From: DATBIS01 sp036556805
GTDB lineage: Bacteria > Actinomycetota > UBA4738 > HRBIN12
Length of the DNA stretch: 14,337 nt
Assembly (NCBI GenBank): GCA_036556805.1
Contig: DATBIS010000024.1
Coordinates: 1 to 14,337 of the forward strand
Direction: 5' to 3'
Under the pieces are notes generated by a model, which worked only from the letters and a program-made list of their open reading frames with translations, had not been told where the DNA came from and did no database searches. This document shows positions 1 through 7,358 of this stretch, one piece after another. Each line of letters begins with the position of its first letter. The stretch's first letter is position 1. The position numbers and the translations under genes were made by a program.

Positions 1-1
1 C

Positions 2-130
2 GTCGACCTGCTGGCGAGCGGGCAGGGGGTCTTCGCGATCGCCGTGGACAAGGTATGGACGGACCTGGAGGGGACCCTGGCCAAGGGCGGCCGGAAGGGC
101 CGCGGCACCCGCGCGGCAGGAGGCGCGTGA
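2..130 (+). CDS. C-terminal end of an unidentified protein (5' partial)
   Basis: An open frame enters from the left edge and runs 42 codons to a TGA. The encoded tail begins VDLLASGQGVFAIAVDKVWT and ends in a Gly/Arg/Lys/Ala-rich stretch, typical of a disordered basic C-terminus. I do not recognise the family; too little of the protein is inside the window. Its TGA overlaps the GTG start of the next gene (GTGA), which supports this frame as real and suggests that the two genes are co-transcribed and translationally coupled. The alternative frame through the same bases, opening with an ATG at 55, gives a Gly/Pro/Arg-rich product typical of an out-of-frame read in high-GC DNA. Confidence 0.6.
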   Translation, partial: VDLLASGQGVFAIAVDKVWTDLEGTLAKGGRKGRGTRAAGGA

Positions 131-501
131 GCGAGAGCGCCGCGGCGGCCTCGCCGCCGGTTCTGGGGAGCGATACGGTCCGGTTCGCGCACGCCAGCGA
201 GCGCCAGTTCGCGCAGCTGCTCGACTTCTACCAGATCGACTGGGAGTACGAGCCGAGGTCCTTCGACCTCGAGTGGGATCGGGACGGCGGCGTCGTCCAG
301 CGGTTCACGCCCGACTTCTACCTCCCGCAGTACGACCTGTACATCGAGATCACGACGCTCAACCAGCGGCTCGTGACGAAGAAGAACCGGAAGGTGCGCC
401 GGCTCCGGGAGCGCTACCCCGAGATCAAGTGCAAGGTCTTCTACCAGCGCGACTACCTGTCCCTCGTGACGAAGTACGGCCTCGAAGACCGCTCGGGGTG
501 A
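127..501 (+). CDS. Small PD-(D/E)XK nuclease-like domain protein
   Basis: A 124-residue protein of unproven function. I start it at the GTG at 127, which overlaps the upstream stop and has an AGGAGG Shine-Dalgarno sequence at 118-123; an in-frame ATG at 55 would lie inside the previous gene. The core resembles a restriction-endonuclease-like fold: YEP (41-43), then FTPDFYLP with Asp63, then LYIEITT with Glu74, followed by the basic run KKNRK (85-89). In active nucleases the last strand reads (D/E)-x-K. Here it is Glu-Ile-Thr, so catalytic activity is doubtful unless a nearby lysine substitutes. From memory, similar segments occur fused or next to hypoxanthine phosphoribosyltransferase in other actinobacteria; I cannot verify that here. 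The Ala/Ser-rich first 15 residues look unstructured. It may share an operon with the gene before it. gcvPA follows 39 bp downstream with its own promoter-like box. Confidence 0.75.
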   Translation: MSESAAAASPPVLGSDTVRFAHASERQFAQLLDFYQIDWEYEPRSFDLEWDRDGGVVQRFTPDFYLPQYDLYIEITTLNQRLVTKKNRKVRRLRERYPEIKCKVFYQRDYLSLVTKYGLEDRSG

Positions 502-527
502 CGCCGGGCAGCGGGCGCGGTCGCTCG

Positions 528-533
528 TAGACT
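528..533 (+). promoter_or_regulatory. -10 box of a leaderless promoter for gcvPA
   Basis: TAGACT fits the actinobacterial TANNNT -10 pattern and ends 7 nt before the GTG at 541, so transcription should begin at or next to the start codon. There is no Shine-Dalgarno sequence in front of that GTG and no clear -35 element. The same arrangement recurs at other genes in this window. Confidence 0.5.
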
Positions 534-540
534 GCCCCCC

Positions 541-1851
541 GTGAAGTTCGCCCCGCACACCGAGGACGACGTTCGCGAGATGCTCGCCGGCGCCGGACTC
601 TCCTCGATCGACGACCTTTTCGCGCAGATCCCCGCCGAGGTGCGTCTGGATCACAGGCTCGACATCGCCGACGGGGTGTCGGAGATGGAGCTCGCGGCCG
701 ACCTCCGGGCGCTCGCGCGCGCGAACCGCTCTGCCGAGGACCTCACGTGCTTCGCGGGAGGGGGCGCCTACGACCACTACGTCCCGTCGATCGTGTGGGC
801 GCTCGCGGGTCGATCGGAGTTCTACACGTCGTACACGCCCTACCAACCCGAGCTCTCCCAGGGCGTGCTGCAGGTGCTGTTCGAGTACCAGTCGATGATC
901 TGCGAGCTCACCGGGCTCGAGGTCTCGAACGCGTCGCTCTACGACGGCGCGACCGCGCTCGTCGAGGCCGTGAACATGGCGCGGGCCCGGCGAGCCGGCC
1001 GCGTCGTCGTGTCGGCGGGCGTCGACGAGCGATACGTGGAGGCGCTGCGCACCTACGGCCGCGGGTCGGGGTACGAGCCGGAGGTCTTGCCGATCGACGC
1101 GCGCCCCGATCTCGGCGACGACGTCGCCGCCGTCGTGGCGCAGTTTCCGGATCGCACGGGGGCCCTGCGACCGGTTGCCGATCTGTTCGCGGCCGCCGCG
1201 GCCGCCGGCGCGAGGTCGATCGAGGTGTTCGACCCGCTGTCGCTCGGCGTGCTCGCGCCGCCGGCGGAGCTGGGGGCCGACATCGCCGTTGCCGAGGGAC
1301 AGTGCCTCGGCAACCACCTGAACTACGGCGGCCCGTATCTCGGCGTCCTCGCCGCGCGGATGGAGGACGTCCGCAGGATGCCCGGCCGCATCGTGGGGGA
1401 GACGCTCGACGTCGAGGGCCGGGTCGGCTACGTGCTGACGCTGCAGGCGCGCGAGCAGCACATCCGCCGGGAGAAGGCGAACTCGAACATCTGCACGAAC
1501 CAGACCCTCATGGCGATCGCGGCCACCATCTACCTCGGGTGGCTCGGTCCCCGGGGCCTCGAGGAGCTCGGGCGGCAGTGCTCGGCCCGGGCCGCGTACG
1601 CGGCGGATCGCCTGTGCGCGGTCGGCGGCGTCGAGCTCCTGCACCCGGGCGTGCCGTTCTTCAAAGAGTTCGCGCTGCGGCTCCCGCGGCCGAGCGCCGA
1701 CGTCGTCGACGACCTCCTCGCGCACGACCTGCTGGGCGGTGTGCCGTTGCCCGACGCGGACGGTCGCGCGTTGCTCGTCGCGGTCACGGAGAAGCGCTCT
1801 CGCGAGGAGATCGACCACTTCGCGCGCGCCCTCGCCGAGGTGCTTGCGTGA
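541..1851 (+). CDS. gcvPA: Glycine dehydrogenase (decarboxylating) subunit 1
   Basis: A 436-residue subunit of the P-protein of the glycine cleavage system. With GcvPB it decarboxylates glycine and passes the aminomethyl group to the lipoyl arm of the H-protein, in the cytoplasm. The N-terminus (MKFAPHTEDDVREML) and the stretches CFAGGGAYDHYVPS, FYTSYTPYQPELSQG and NASLYDGATA are hallmarks of GcvPA. A later block, REQHIRREKANSNICTNQ, is also typical. Length is normal for the family, which runs near 440-450. GcvPA is the partner subunit; the PLP lysine is on GcvPB. The GTG start at 541 gives the conserved N-terminus and sits 7 nt after a -10 box, with no ribosome-binding site, so the mRNA is probably leaderless. 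Its stop overlaps the gcvPB start (GTGA), giving tight translational coupling. gcvT, gcvH and lpd are not in the window. Confidence 0.96.
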   Translation: MKFAPHTEDDVREMLAGAGLSSIDDLFAQIPAEVRLDHRLDIADGVSEMELAADLRALARANRSAEDLTCFAGGGAYDHYVPSIVWALAGRSEFYTSYTPYQPELSQGVLQVLFEYQSMICELTGLEVSNASLYDGATALVEAVNMARARRAGRVVVSAGVDERYVEALRTYGRGSGYEPEVLPIDARPDLGDDVAAVVAQFPDRTGALRPVADLFAAAAAAGARSIEVFDPLSLGVLAPPAELGADIAVAEGQCLGNHLNYGGPYLGVLAARMEDVRRMPGRIVGETLDVEGRVGYVLTLQAREQHIRREKANSNICTNQTLMAIAATIYLGWLGPRGLEELGRQCSARAAYAADRLCAVGGVELLHPGVPFFKEFALRLPRPSADVVDDLLAHDLLGGVPLPDADGRALLVAVTEKRSREEIDHFARALAEVLA

Positions 1852-3326
1852 CCACCGAGGGCGCGCCGGTACGCCGCCAGGGACCGCCGACGGGGGAGGG
1901 GACCGTCCGCGACCTCTCGCGGCCCGGCCGGCGAGCGTCGACGCTGGGGCCGCTCGACGTGCCGGACGCGATCGTCCCGGAGGCGTTCGCACGGCGGCGC
2001 CCCGCCGACCTGCCCGAGGTCTCCGAGATCGACCTCGTACGCCACTACACGCGGCTGTCGCAGATGAACTACGGGGTGGATACGGGCTTCTACCCGCTCG
2101 GCTCGTGCACGATGAAGTACAACCCGAAGGCCGCGGAGGAGGTCGCCGCGTTCCCTGGGTTCCGCCGGCTCCATCCGCTCCAGCCGCACGCCACCACGCA
2201 GGGGGCGCTCGAGCTGCTCTTTCGGCTCGAGGCCATGCTCTGCGAGATCACCGGCATGTCTCGCGCGACGCTGCAGCCGCCGGCCGGCGCGTGCGGCGAG
2301 ACGACCGGCCTCCTCATCATGCGCGCGTACCACGAGGAGCGCGGTCGCCGACGCACGAAGGTCATCATTCCCGACTCGGCGCACGGCACCAATCCGGCGA
2401 GCGTGCACCTGGGCGGCTTCCAGGCCGTACCCGTTCCCTCGGACGCGCGGGGCCTCGTGGACGTGGGAGCCCTCGAGAAGCTCGCGAACGAGGACGTCGC
2501 GGGCCTCATGCTCACGAACCCGAACACGCTCGGCCTCTTCGAGGAGGAGATCGACGACATCGCGCGCATCGTGCACGACGTCGGCGGGCTCGTGTACTAC
2601 GACGGCGCGAACCTCAATGCGATCCTCGGCCGGTGCCGACCGGGCGACATGGGGTTCGACATCGTGCACATCAACACCCACAAGACCTTTGCGACGCCCC
2701 ACGGCGGGGGAGGGCCGGGCGCCGGTCCCGTGGGCGTGGTGGAGGAGCTCGCGCCGTACCTGCCCTCGCCGACCGTGGAGCGCGCCGACGACGGATCCTT
2801 CTTCCTCGACCGAGACCGGCCGCGGTCGATCGGGCGGCTGCACGGGTTCAACGGGAACTTCGGCGTGCTCGTGCGCGCATACGCGTACCTGGTCGCGCAC
2901 GGCGCCGACGGGCTCAAGGAGAACTCCGAGCTCGCCGCGTTGAACGCGAACTATCTCGCGGCGCTCGTCACGGACGACTTCCCGCTCGCGTTCCCCTCGG
3001 GGAGGCCGATGCACGAGTTCGTGGCCACCGCGCGCGACCTGAAGGAGCGCACCGGCATGCGAGCGATGGACGTCGCGAAGCGGATGATCGACCTCGGCTT
3101 CCACCCGCCGACGGTGTACTTCCCGCTCGTCGTCCCCGAGGCGCTGATGGTGGAGCCGACGGAGACCGAGACGAAGGAGACGCTCGAGGCGTTCGCGTCC
3201 GCGCTCCGCAGAACGGCCGAGGAGGCCGGCGCGCAACCGGACCTGCTTCGGTCGGCTCCGACCACCACCCCGGTCGGGCGCCTGGACGAGGCCCGTGCGG
3301 CGCGGCACTTGAAGCTCCGCTGGTGA
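1848..3326 (+). CDS. gcvPB: Glycine dehydrogenase (decarboxylating) subunit 2, PLP-binding
   Basis: A 492-residue subunit carrying the pyridoxal-phosphate site of glycine decarboxylase. The Schiff-base lysine is Lys279 in INTHKTFATPHGGGGPG. Other family blocks are NYGVDTGFYPLGSCTMKYNPK, read in two parts around residues 65-85, LQPPAGACGETTG, PDSAHGTNPAS and MLTNPNTLGLFE. The GTG start at 1848 overlaps the gcvPA stop, so equal synthesis of both subunits is expected; they form an alpha2-beta2 enzyme. The first 20 or so residues (rich in Gly, Pro and Arg) extend beyond the usual GcvPB start, but no later start precedes the conserved SRPGRRASTLGPLDVP block as convincingly as this overlap. Split GcvP is common in Firmicutes, Thermotogae and deep actinobacteria, while Streptomyces and mycobacteria use one fused chain. 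No riboswitch is recognisable upstream of the operon. Confidence 0.97.
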   Translation: MTTEGAPVRRQGPPTGEGTVRDLSRPGRRASTLGPLDVPDAIVPEAFARRRPADLPEVSEIDLVRHYTRLSQMNYGVDTGFYPLGSCTMKYNPKAAEEVAAFPGFRRLHPLQPHATTQGALELLFRLEAMLCEITGMSRATLQPPAGACGETTGLLIMRAYHEERGRRRTKVIIPDSAHGTNPASVHLGGFQAVPVPSDARGLVDVGALEKLANEDVAGLMLTNPNTLGLFEEEIDDIARIVHDVGGLVYYDGANLNAILGRCRPGDMGFDIVHINTHKTFATPHGGGGPGAGPVGVVEELAPYLPSPTVERADDGSFFLDRDRPRSIGRLHGFNGNFGVLVRAYAYLVAHGADGLKENSELAALNANYLAALVTDDFPLAFPSGRPMHEFVATARDLKERTGMRAMDVAKRMIDLGFHPPTVYFPLVVPEALMVEPTETETKETLEAFASALRRTAEEAGAQPDLLRSAPTTTPVGRLDEARAARHLKLRW

Positions 3327-3357
3327 CGCTGCTGTAGCTCGGCTGGTCCGAACGCCT

Positions 3358-3372
3358 GGGGTCGTCGACCCC
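3358..3372 (+). other. Short GC hairpin downstream of gcvPB
   Basis: GGGGTC at 3358-3363 pairs perfectly with GACCCC at 3367-3372 around a three-base loop. It lies 32 bp after the gcvPB stop, where a terminator would be expected, but no T-run follows. It may be a weak or Rho-assisted end signal, or chance in GC-rich DNA. Nothing else is recognisable in the 170 bp between gcvPB and the next gene except the latter's ribosome-binding site. Confidence 0.3.
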
Positions 3373-3496
3373 CTCCATCGGTCTCCTCCAACATGACCAG
3401 GTCGAGGCCCGCCGCGCTCAAGGAACGGGTCCCGACGGCCGATGTCTCTGCCTGGACTCGGGCGATCTGCGTCGCCCGTTCGATCGGAGGAACCAG

Positions 3497-3946
3497 GTGC
3501 GGCGAGGGCTCATGCGGGTCGGCACGATCGTGATCTTGGCGCTCGTCGTGTCGCTCACGCTCGGCGCGATGCCGCAGGCCGGCGCGAAGACGACCCGGCG
3601 CGAGCACCTCCTCGAGCTCATCAACGCGAAGCGCGAGGCCAAGGGCGTCGACGCGCTCCGCGTGAGCCCACACATCGCGACGTACTCGCGACACCACTCG
3701 GGTGCGATGGCCCGTCGGGGGTACCTCTTCCACACCGCGAACCTCGCGAACCAGCTGGAGAGCGTGCACTGGAGCATCGCCGGCGAGAACGTCGGCTCGG
3801 GCGGCGACCTGGACGCGCTGTTCGACGCGTTCATGGCGAGCGCCCCGCACCGCAAGAACATCTTGCGCGCGAGCTTCGACCGGGTCGGCCTCGGGATCGT
3901 CCAGCGTCACGGAGACCTGTGGGTGACGATGGTCTTCTACGGCTAG
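3497..3946 (+). CDS. Secreted CAP/SCP-domain protein
   Basis: A 149-residue exported protein made of a signal peptide and a single CAP (SCP/PR-1-like) domain. Residues 1-30 are a basic start (MRRGLMR), a hydrophobic core (VGTIVILALVVSLTLG) and an Ala-rich region with a likely cleavage site near residues 28-30. The domain shows the cavity residues of the family: His66/His67 in RHHSGAM, Glu97 in IAGENVG and His118 in SAPHRKNIL. It closes with FDRVGLGIVQRHGDLWVTMVFYG, which matches the usual CAP ending. Bacterial CAP proteins are extracellular or cell-wall associated, and their biochemical role is mostly unknown. The GTG start is chosen because GGAGGA at 3486-3491 sits 5 nt before it; an in-frame ATG at 3512 would shorten the signal peptide. 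A strong hairpin terminator follows, so it is probably monocistronic. Confidence 0.9.
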   Translation: MRRGLMRVGTIVILALVVSLTLGAMPQAGAKTTRREHLLELINAKREAKGVDALRVSPHIATYSRHHSGAMARRGYLFHTANLANQLESVHWSIAGENVGSGGDLDALFDAFMASAPHRKNILRASFDRVGLGIVQRHGDLWVTMVFYG

Positions 3947-3969
3947 GAGCGATACGACCCAGAGGCAGC

Positions 3970-4001
3970 GAGGTCCGGGGCTCCCGGGCCTCCCTCGTTT
4001 T
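3970..4001 (+). terminator. Intrinsic terminator after the CAP-domain gene
   Basis: GAGGTCCGGG at 3970-3979 pairs over 10 bp (one G-T wobble) with CCCGGGCCTC at 3983-3992 around a GCT loop. It is followed by CCTCGTTTT, giving a short T-run at 3998-4001. It begins 23 bp after the CAP stop codon. This is the clearest intrinsic terminator in the window. Confidence 0.75.
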
Positions 4002-4044
4002 CGGGACCTTCAAGGCCGCCCGCCGGCCCTCCGATGCTTCTTGC

Positions 4045-4557
4045 ATGAGGGGGCGGATGGTCCGAGGCGCGGGTGTACGGCTCGCCGTGGTCGCGCTCGC
4101 GGTGTGCCTGGCGGCGTGCGGCGGCGGGGGAGAGGGCGAACCCTCCACCGGGCCGACGAGCGTCGCGGCGACCGGATCCCCGACCACACGGCCCTCCGGC
4201 CCCGTGGTGAACGCCACCACGCGAGGATGCCACCGCAAGCGCACGGGCGAGGCCGACATCCAGTTCAGCTTCTCGATCCTCGAACGCTCGGCCGTGGAGA
4301 ACTACGCCGGCGAGCTCGAGTTTCACCTGGTGGCGGTCACGGACCCGGCCTCCTGGTCGACCGTCGACGGCGCACCGGAGGTCATCGACCGGCCCCACAA
4401 CGAGATCTTCCACCTCCTGGTTCCTGCCGGGGAGCCGATCCCGCCGGAGATGACCCTGCACGCCGAGGCCGAGACCGTCGACCAGCCGGTGCAGACGTTC
4501 GACCTCCAACCCGATGCGATCCTCGCGATCCCGGTGGGGGTCTGTACGTCCGGCTGA
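4045..4557 (+). CDS. Putative lipoprotein of unknown function
   Basis: A 170-residue probable lipoprotein. The signal peptide is MRGRMVRGAGVRLAVVALAV followed by the lipobox LAAC, making Cys25 the acylated residue. A Gly-rich and then Thr/Ser/Pro-rich linker (about 26-55) precedes a compact domain from about residue 57. That domain has a Cys near each end (in TRGCHRK and GVCTSG) that could form a disulphide, and alternating beta-like stretches such as IQFSFSILE and LEFHLVAVTDP. I do not recognise the domain. ATG at 4045 is preferred because a weak -10-like GATGCT (4033-4038) lies 6 nt upstream, as at other leaderless genes here; ATG at 4057 is possible and would keep the lipobox. It follows the CAP-gene terminator, so it has its own transcription. 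It converges with lnt-ppm on the other strand. Confidence 0.82.
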   Translation: MRGRMVRGAGVRLAVVALAVCLAACGGGGEGEPSTGPTSVAATGSPTTRPSGPVVNATTRGCHRKRTGEADIQFSFSILERSAVENYAGELEFHLVAVTDPASWSTVDGAPEVIDRPHNEIFHLLVPAGEPIPPEMTLHAEAETVDQPVQTFDLQPDAILAIPVGVCTSG

Positions 4558-4572
4558 GCCGCCGGAGCCACA

Positions 4573-4597
4573 CGCACGGATGGGGAGAGCCCGTGCG
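4573..4597. terminator. Hairpin between convergent genes, possible bidirectional terminator
   Basis: CGCACGG at 4573-4579 pairs with CCGTGCG at 4591-4597 around an 11-base loop, in the 63 bp between the converging stops of the lipoprotein gene and lnt-ppm. Neither side has a convincing T-run, so termination is inferred from position only. Confidence 0.35.
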
Positions 4598-4620
4598 CGC
4601 TCAACTTGACGTAATGTTCG

Positions 4621-6879
4621 CTATGGGGGATCGACCGTGCGGGGACGGCGGCCCCCAAGGCGGGTTTGGACGCCCCAGACGGTGACGAGCCAGAGCGCCT
4701 CCAGCACGATGCGGCGGGAGATCTTCGAGACGCCGTGCTCGCGTTCCCGGAACGTGATGGGGACCTCCCCGACGTCGTAGCCCATGCGCCACGCGCGGTC
4801 GACGAGCTCGATCTGGAAACCGTAGCCGTCGGAGCGGATCGGGTCCGCCACCAGGGCCCGGAGAACGTCTCGGCGGTAGACCCGGTAGCCGCTGGTGGCG
4901 TCGTGCGTCGGCAGGCCGAGCATCAGACGCGCGTAGAGATTCCCTCCCTTGGAAAGGGCCCTGCGAATCGAGCTCCAGTTCGTCACGGAGCCGCCCGGCA
5001 CGTAGCGGGATCCCACCGTGAGGTCGTGGCTGCGTGCCCCCTCGAGCAGACGCGGGAGCTCTTCCGGGTCGTGCGAGAGGTCGCAGTCCATCTCCACGAC
5101 GAGGTCGTAGCCGCGTTCGAGCGCGAGGCCGAATCCCTCCAGGTAGGCGCTCGCGAGTCCCGACTTCGTCTCGCGAACCAGGACGTCCACCCGGGAATGC
5201 TCCGTCGCGAACGCCCGCGCGAGCTGGGCCGTCCCGTCGGGCGACGAGTCGTCGACCACGAGCACGTCGACCGCGACCGGCAGCCGCGTGGTCTGCTCGA
5301 GCACCCATTCGATGGTGTCGCGCTCGTTGTAGGTCGGGACGATCACGAGCGTTCGCGTGGGATCCGGCAGCGGCCCGGGCGTTCCTCGGTCGCGTGAACG
5401 CCGTCTTGGGAGCAGAACCAAGCCGCCGACGTACAGCAGGGAGACGAGTGGCACCCAATCCCCCAGCCGGACGTACCACGTCTCTTCGCTCGAGGACCGG
5501 ATGGTGTGCCGGAGGATACCGGCATCGAACAGCCCCCGCTCCGCCACGACGTTGCCGTTCGGGTCGACGAACGCGCTGATCCCCGACACGGCGCCGTGCA
5601 CGACCCATCGGGCGTCCTCGGCCGCGCGCATCTGGCTCATCTGCAGGTGCTGCGCGGATGCCGCGGTCATGTCGTACGACGCGTTGTTCGTGAGGACGGC
5701 GAGGAAGCCGGCGCCCTCGCGCACGAGCTCCCGGTCCAGGGCCCCGAAGCTGTTCTCGAAGCAGATCGGCGACCCGATCGGCGGGAGCCCGCCCACGGAT
5801 ACGGGGTGGACGGCGTCGCCGGGCGTGAGGTCATACGCGATCTGGTTGAGCGCCGAGAGCCACGAAAGCTCGTCGCGGAACGGCGCGTACTCGCCGTACG
5901 GCACCAGGTGCACCTTCGCGTACCGGTCGACGACGGCGCCGGAGGAGTCGAACGCGAGCACCTGGTTCTCGAGGCCGTTCGGCCCCGGCTGGATCGAGCC
6001 CGCGAGCGTCGGCACGCCCACCGACGCGATCTCCGAGGAGATCGTCCGGAAGAAGGCGGGCTGGGTGGCGCCCGGGTCGAGCGCGCTCTCCCCCCAGATC
6101 GCGAGGCCGGGCGGGTCCTCGCGCAGACGCTGGGCGAGGTCCAGCAGCGCGAGGGCGACGGCCCGGTCCTCGTCGGCGGGCGGGAGCGAACGGAACGGCC
6201 GCACGTCCACCTGCAGCGCCGCTACCCGGATCGCCCGCCCGTCCGGCTGGGCGCGAGGGAACAGCGCCGGCATCAGGACGAGCGCGGCCGCAACGCCGAG
6301 GCTCGCCGCCGCCCTCCCCTTCGCCCCTCCCCTCCCCCGCTCGATCGCGAGCAGCACCATCGCGTTCACGAGGAACACGACGAAGGTGACGCCCCAGACG
6401 CCGGTGACCGCGGCGAGCGGGAGCAGCGCCCGGTTGGGAACCTGCGAGACGCCGAGCTCGCCCCAGGTGAACCCGCCGAAGGGCCACACGCCGCGGACCC
6501 AGTCGATCGCCACCCAGAGCGACGCGAGCCCGAGGGATCCGCCGATCGGACGCTCGGGTCGCCACACCGCGGGCGCGAGCAGCCCGAAGAGCGCCGTCGA
6601 CGATGCGCACAGCAACACGAGCGCGAACCACGCGAGCTCGCCGAACAGGAGGATCCAGGAGAGCGTCGCGCCGAAGCAGCCGACGCCGAACGCGAAGCCG
6701 AGCAGGAGCCCGCGCCGCGCGCCCGCACCTCGGAGCGTCCAGAGGAACGGCACGAGTGACACGAGCGCGAGGGGCCACAGGCCCGCCGGGGGGAACGCGA
6801 GCGACGTCGCGAGTCCGGAAAGGAGGGAGACCGACAGTGCGAAGGGGAGGCCGCGCCCGGCTAGGCGCAGTCCCGGCAC
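4621..6879 (-). CDS. lnt-ppm1: Fused apolipoprotein N-acyltransferase / polyprenol-phosphate mannosyltransferase
   Basis: A 752-residue membrane protein joining two enzymes. Residues about 10-215 are hydrophobic membrane segments of Lnt. The nitrilase-like domain (about 215-465) holds the full triad: Glu264 in IWGESAL, Lys322 in YAKVHLVPYGEYAPF and Cys373 in PICFENSF. It transfers an acyl chain to the N-terminal Cys of lipoproteins. A last membrane segment (about 473-490) and a basic linker lead to a family-2 glycosyltransferase from about residue 510: IVPTYNERDTIEW, VVDDSSPDGT (Asp543-Asp544) and the MDCDLSHD metal site (Asp598, Asp600). That part should transfer mannose from GDP-mannose to polyprenyl phosphate. 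The same fusion order is known in M. tuberculosis Ppm1. The GTG start at 6879 overlaps the DUF4193 gene by 19 bp; an ATG at 6939 would add 20 residues but overlap by 79 bp. It is probably transcribed with the DUF4193 gene. Confidence 0.93.
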   Translation of the reverse strand: MPGLRLAGRGLPFALSVSLLSGLATSLAFPPAGLWPLALVSLVPFLWTLRGAGARRGLLLGFAFGVGCFGATLSWILLFGELAWFALVLLCASSTALFGLLAPAVWRPERPIGGSLGLASLWVAIDWVRGVWPFGGFTWGELGVSQVPNRALLPLAAVTGVWGVTFVVFLVNAMVLLAIERGRGGAKGRAAASLGVAAALVLMPALFPRAQPDGRAIRVAALQVDVRPFRSLPPADEDRAVALALLDLAQRLREDPPGLAIWGESALDPGATQPAFFRTISSEIASVGVPTLAGSIQPGPNGLENQVLAFDSSGAVVDRYAKVHLVPYGEYAPFRDELSWLSALNQIAYDLTPGDAVHPVSVGGLPPIGSPICFENSFGALDRELVREGAGFLAVLTNNASYDMTAASAQHLQMSQMRAAEDARWVVHGAVSGISAFVDPNGNVVAERGLFDAGILRHTIRSSSEETWYVRLGDWVPLVSLLYVGGLVLLPRRRSRDRGTPGPLPDPTRTLVIVPTYNERDTIEWVLEQTTRLPVAVDVLVVDDSSPDGTAQLARAFATEHSRVDVLVRETKSGLASAYLEGFGLALERGYDLVVEMDCDLSHDPEELPRLLEGARSHDLTVGSRYVPGGSVTNWSSIRRALSKGGNLYARLMLGLPTHDATSGYRVYRRDVLRALVADPIRSDGYGFQIELVDRAWRMGYDVGEVPITFREREHGVSKISRRIVLEALWLVTVWGVQTRLGGRRPRTVDPP

Positions 6880-7220
6880 AGCATCCGTTTCTTGTCCTTC
6901 AGCTGGCTCCGGTGCTTCACGAGGAAGCAATTCTTGCAAACGAACTCCGTTTGCTGCATCGGCACGACCCGGGTGTCGAGCGCCTCCAGCCGCTCTTCGC
7001 GGCTGAGGGAAGCGAGCGTGTCGTCTTCCTCTTCCTCCTCCGCCTCGGCGGCGGCCTCCTTCTTGACGATGAGCTCTTCGATCGACTCGACCTCGGCGGC
7101 GGGGTCTGCGGCCACGGCGGGAGGCTCCGACGCGAGCGCCTCCTCCGGCGGCTCGAGGTCCTCGAGGTCGTCGTCGTCCACGATGTCTTCGTCGTCCAGG
7201 GGTTCTTCGACGTCTTCCAT
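6861..7220 (-). CDS. DUF4193-type zinc-ribbon protein with acidic N-terminus
   Basis: A 119-residue protein of the actinobacterial DUF4193 type. The last 30 residues match what I know of the family: FVCKNCFLVKHRSQL followed by MLCRDCA, supplying two CxxC pairs (Cys95/Cys98 and Cys115/Cys118) that very likely bind one zinc ion. The first 70 residues are strongly acidic and of low complexity, with runs of Asp and Glu (DDEDIVDDDDLEDLEPP near the start, EEEEEDD at about 61-67) separated by Ala/Pro. The family has no established function; the acidic tail suggests interaction with a basic partner or nucleic-acid-binding machinery, which is inference. ATG at 7220 has GAGGGA 4 nt upstream. A promoter lies about 50 bp further upstream and lnt-ppm overlaps its 3' end, so it heads a two-gene transcript. 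Confidence 0.9.
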   Translation of the reverse strand: MEDVEEPLDDEDIVDDDDLEDLEPPEEALASEPPAVAADPAAEVESIEELIVKKEAAAEAEEEEEDDTLASLSREERLEALDTRVVPMQQTEFVCKNCFLVKHRSQLKDKKRMLCRDCA

Positions 7221-7249
7221 GGGATCCCTCGATCCGGCGCCTGCGGGCG

Positions 7250-7266
7250 GCCGCGCGTTGCGCGGC
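7250..7266 (-). other. Hairpin at the 5' end of the DUF4193 transcript
   Basis: GCCGCGC (7250-7256) and GCGCGGC (7260-7266) form a perfect 7 bp stem with a GTT loop. From the promoter box at 7271-7276, the transcript should start near 7264, putting this hairpin at the very 5' end of a leader of about 45 nt. A stabilising 5' stem-loop is a reasonable guess. Confidence 0.4.
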
Positions 7267-7270
7267 GCGG

Positions 7271-7298
7271 ATTCTACTGCCGGTTACCCTTGATGCAA
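7271..7298 (-). promoter_or_regulatory. Promoter for the DUF4193 / lnt-ppm transcript
   Basis: On the minus strand a TAGAAT -10 box (forward 7271-7276, five of six matches to TATAAT) is preceded by TTGCAT (forward 7293-7298) at a 16-nt spacing. The -35 matches only TTG of the consensus. It gives a leader of roughly 45 nt ending in a GAGGGA ribosome-binding site, unlike the leaderless genes elsewhere in the window. Confidence 0.5.
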
Positions 7299-7358
7299 CC
7301 AGCCCCCCGAAAACGCCGACACGGGCAGACGTATTCCCAGCCGGGCGGGGGCAAGACG

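Noticed and set aside
502..540. Glycine riboswitch in front of gcvPA
   Set aside because: Only 39 bp separate the genes, the start appears leaderless, and no tandem aptamer motifs are visible.
747..1847. Long open frame upstream of gcvPB in its own frame
   Set aside because: It lies wholly across gcvPA in another frame and is extremely rich in Arg, Gly and Ala, typical of a high-GC shadow.
3481..3520. CGGAGGAACCA before the CAP-domain gene recalls part of the ydaO (c-di-AMP) riboswitch, which often controls cell-wall genes in actinobacteria
   Set aside because: The other conserved blocks, such as the GGGGTGAAT-type segment, are absent, and the match lies at the ribosome-binding site itself. 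It is better explained as the Shine-Dalgarno sequence.
7024..7060. Pyrimidine-rich TCTTCCTCTTCCTCC tract
   Set aside because: It is the complement of the Glu/Asp-rich codons in the DUF4193 protein rather than a separate element.
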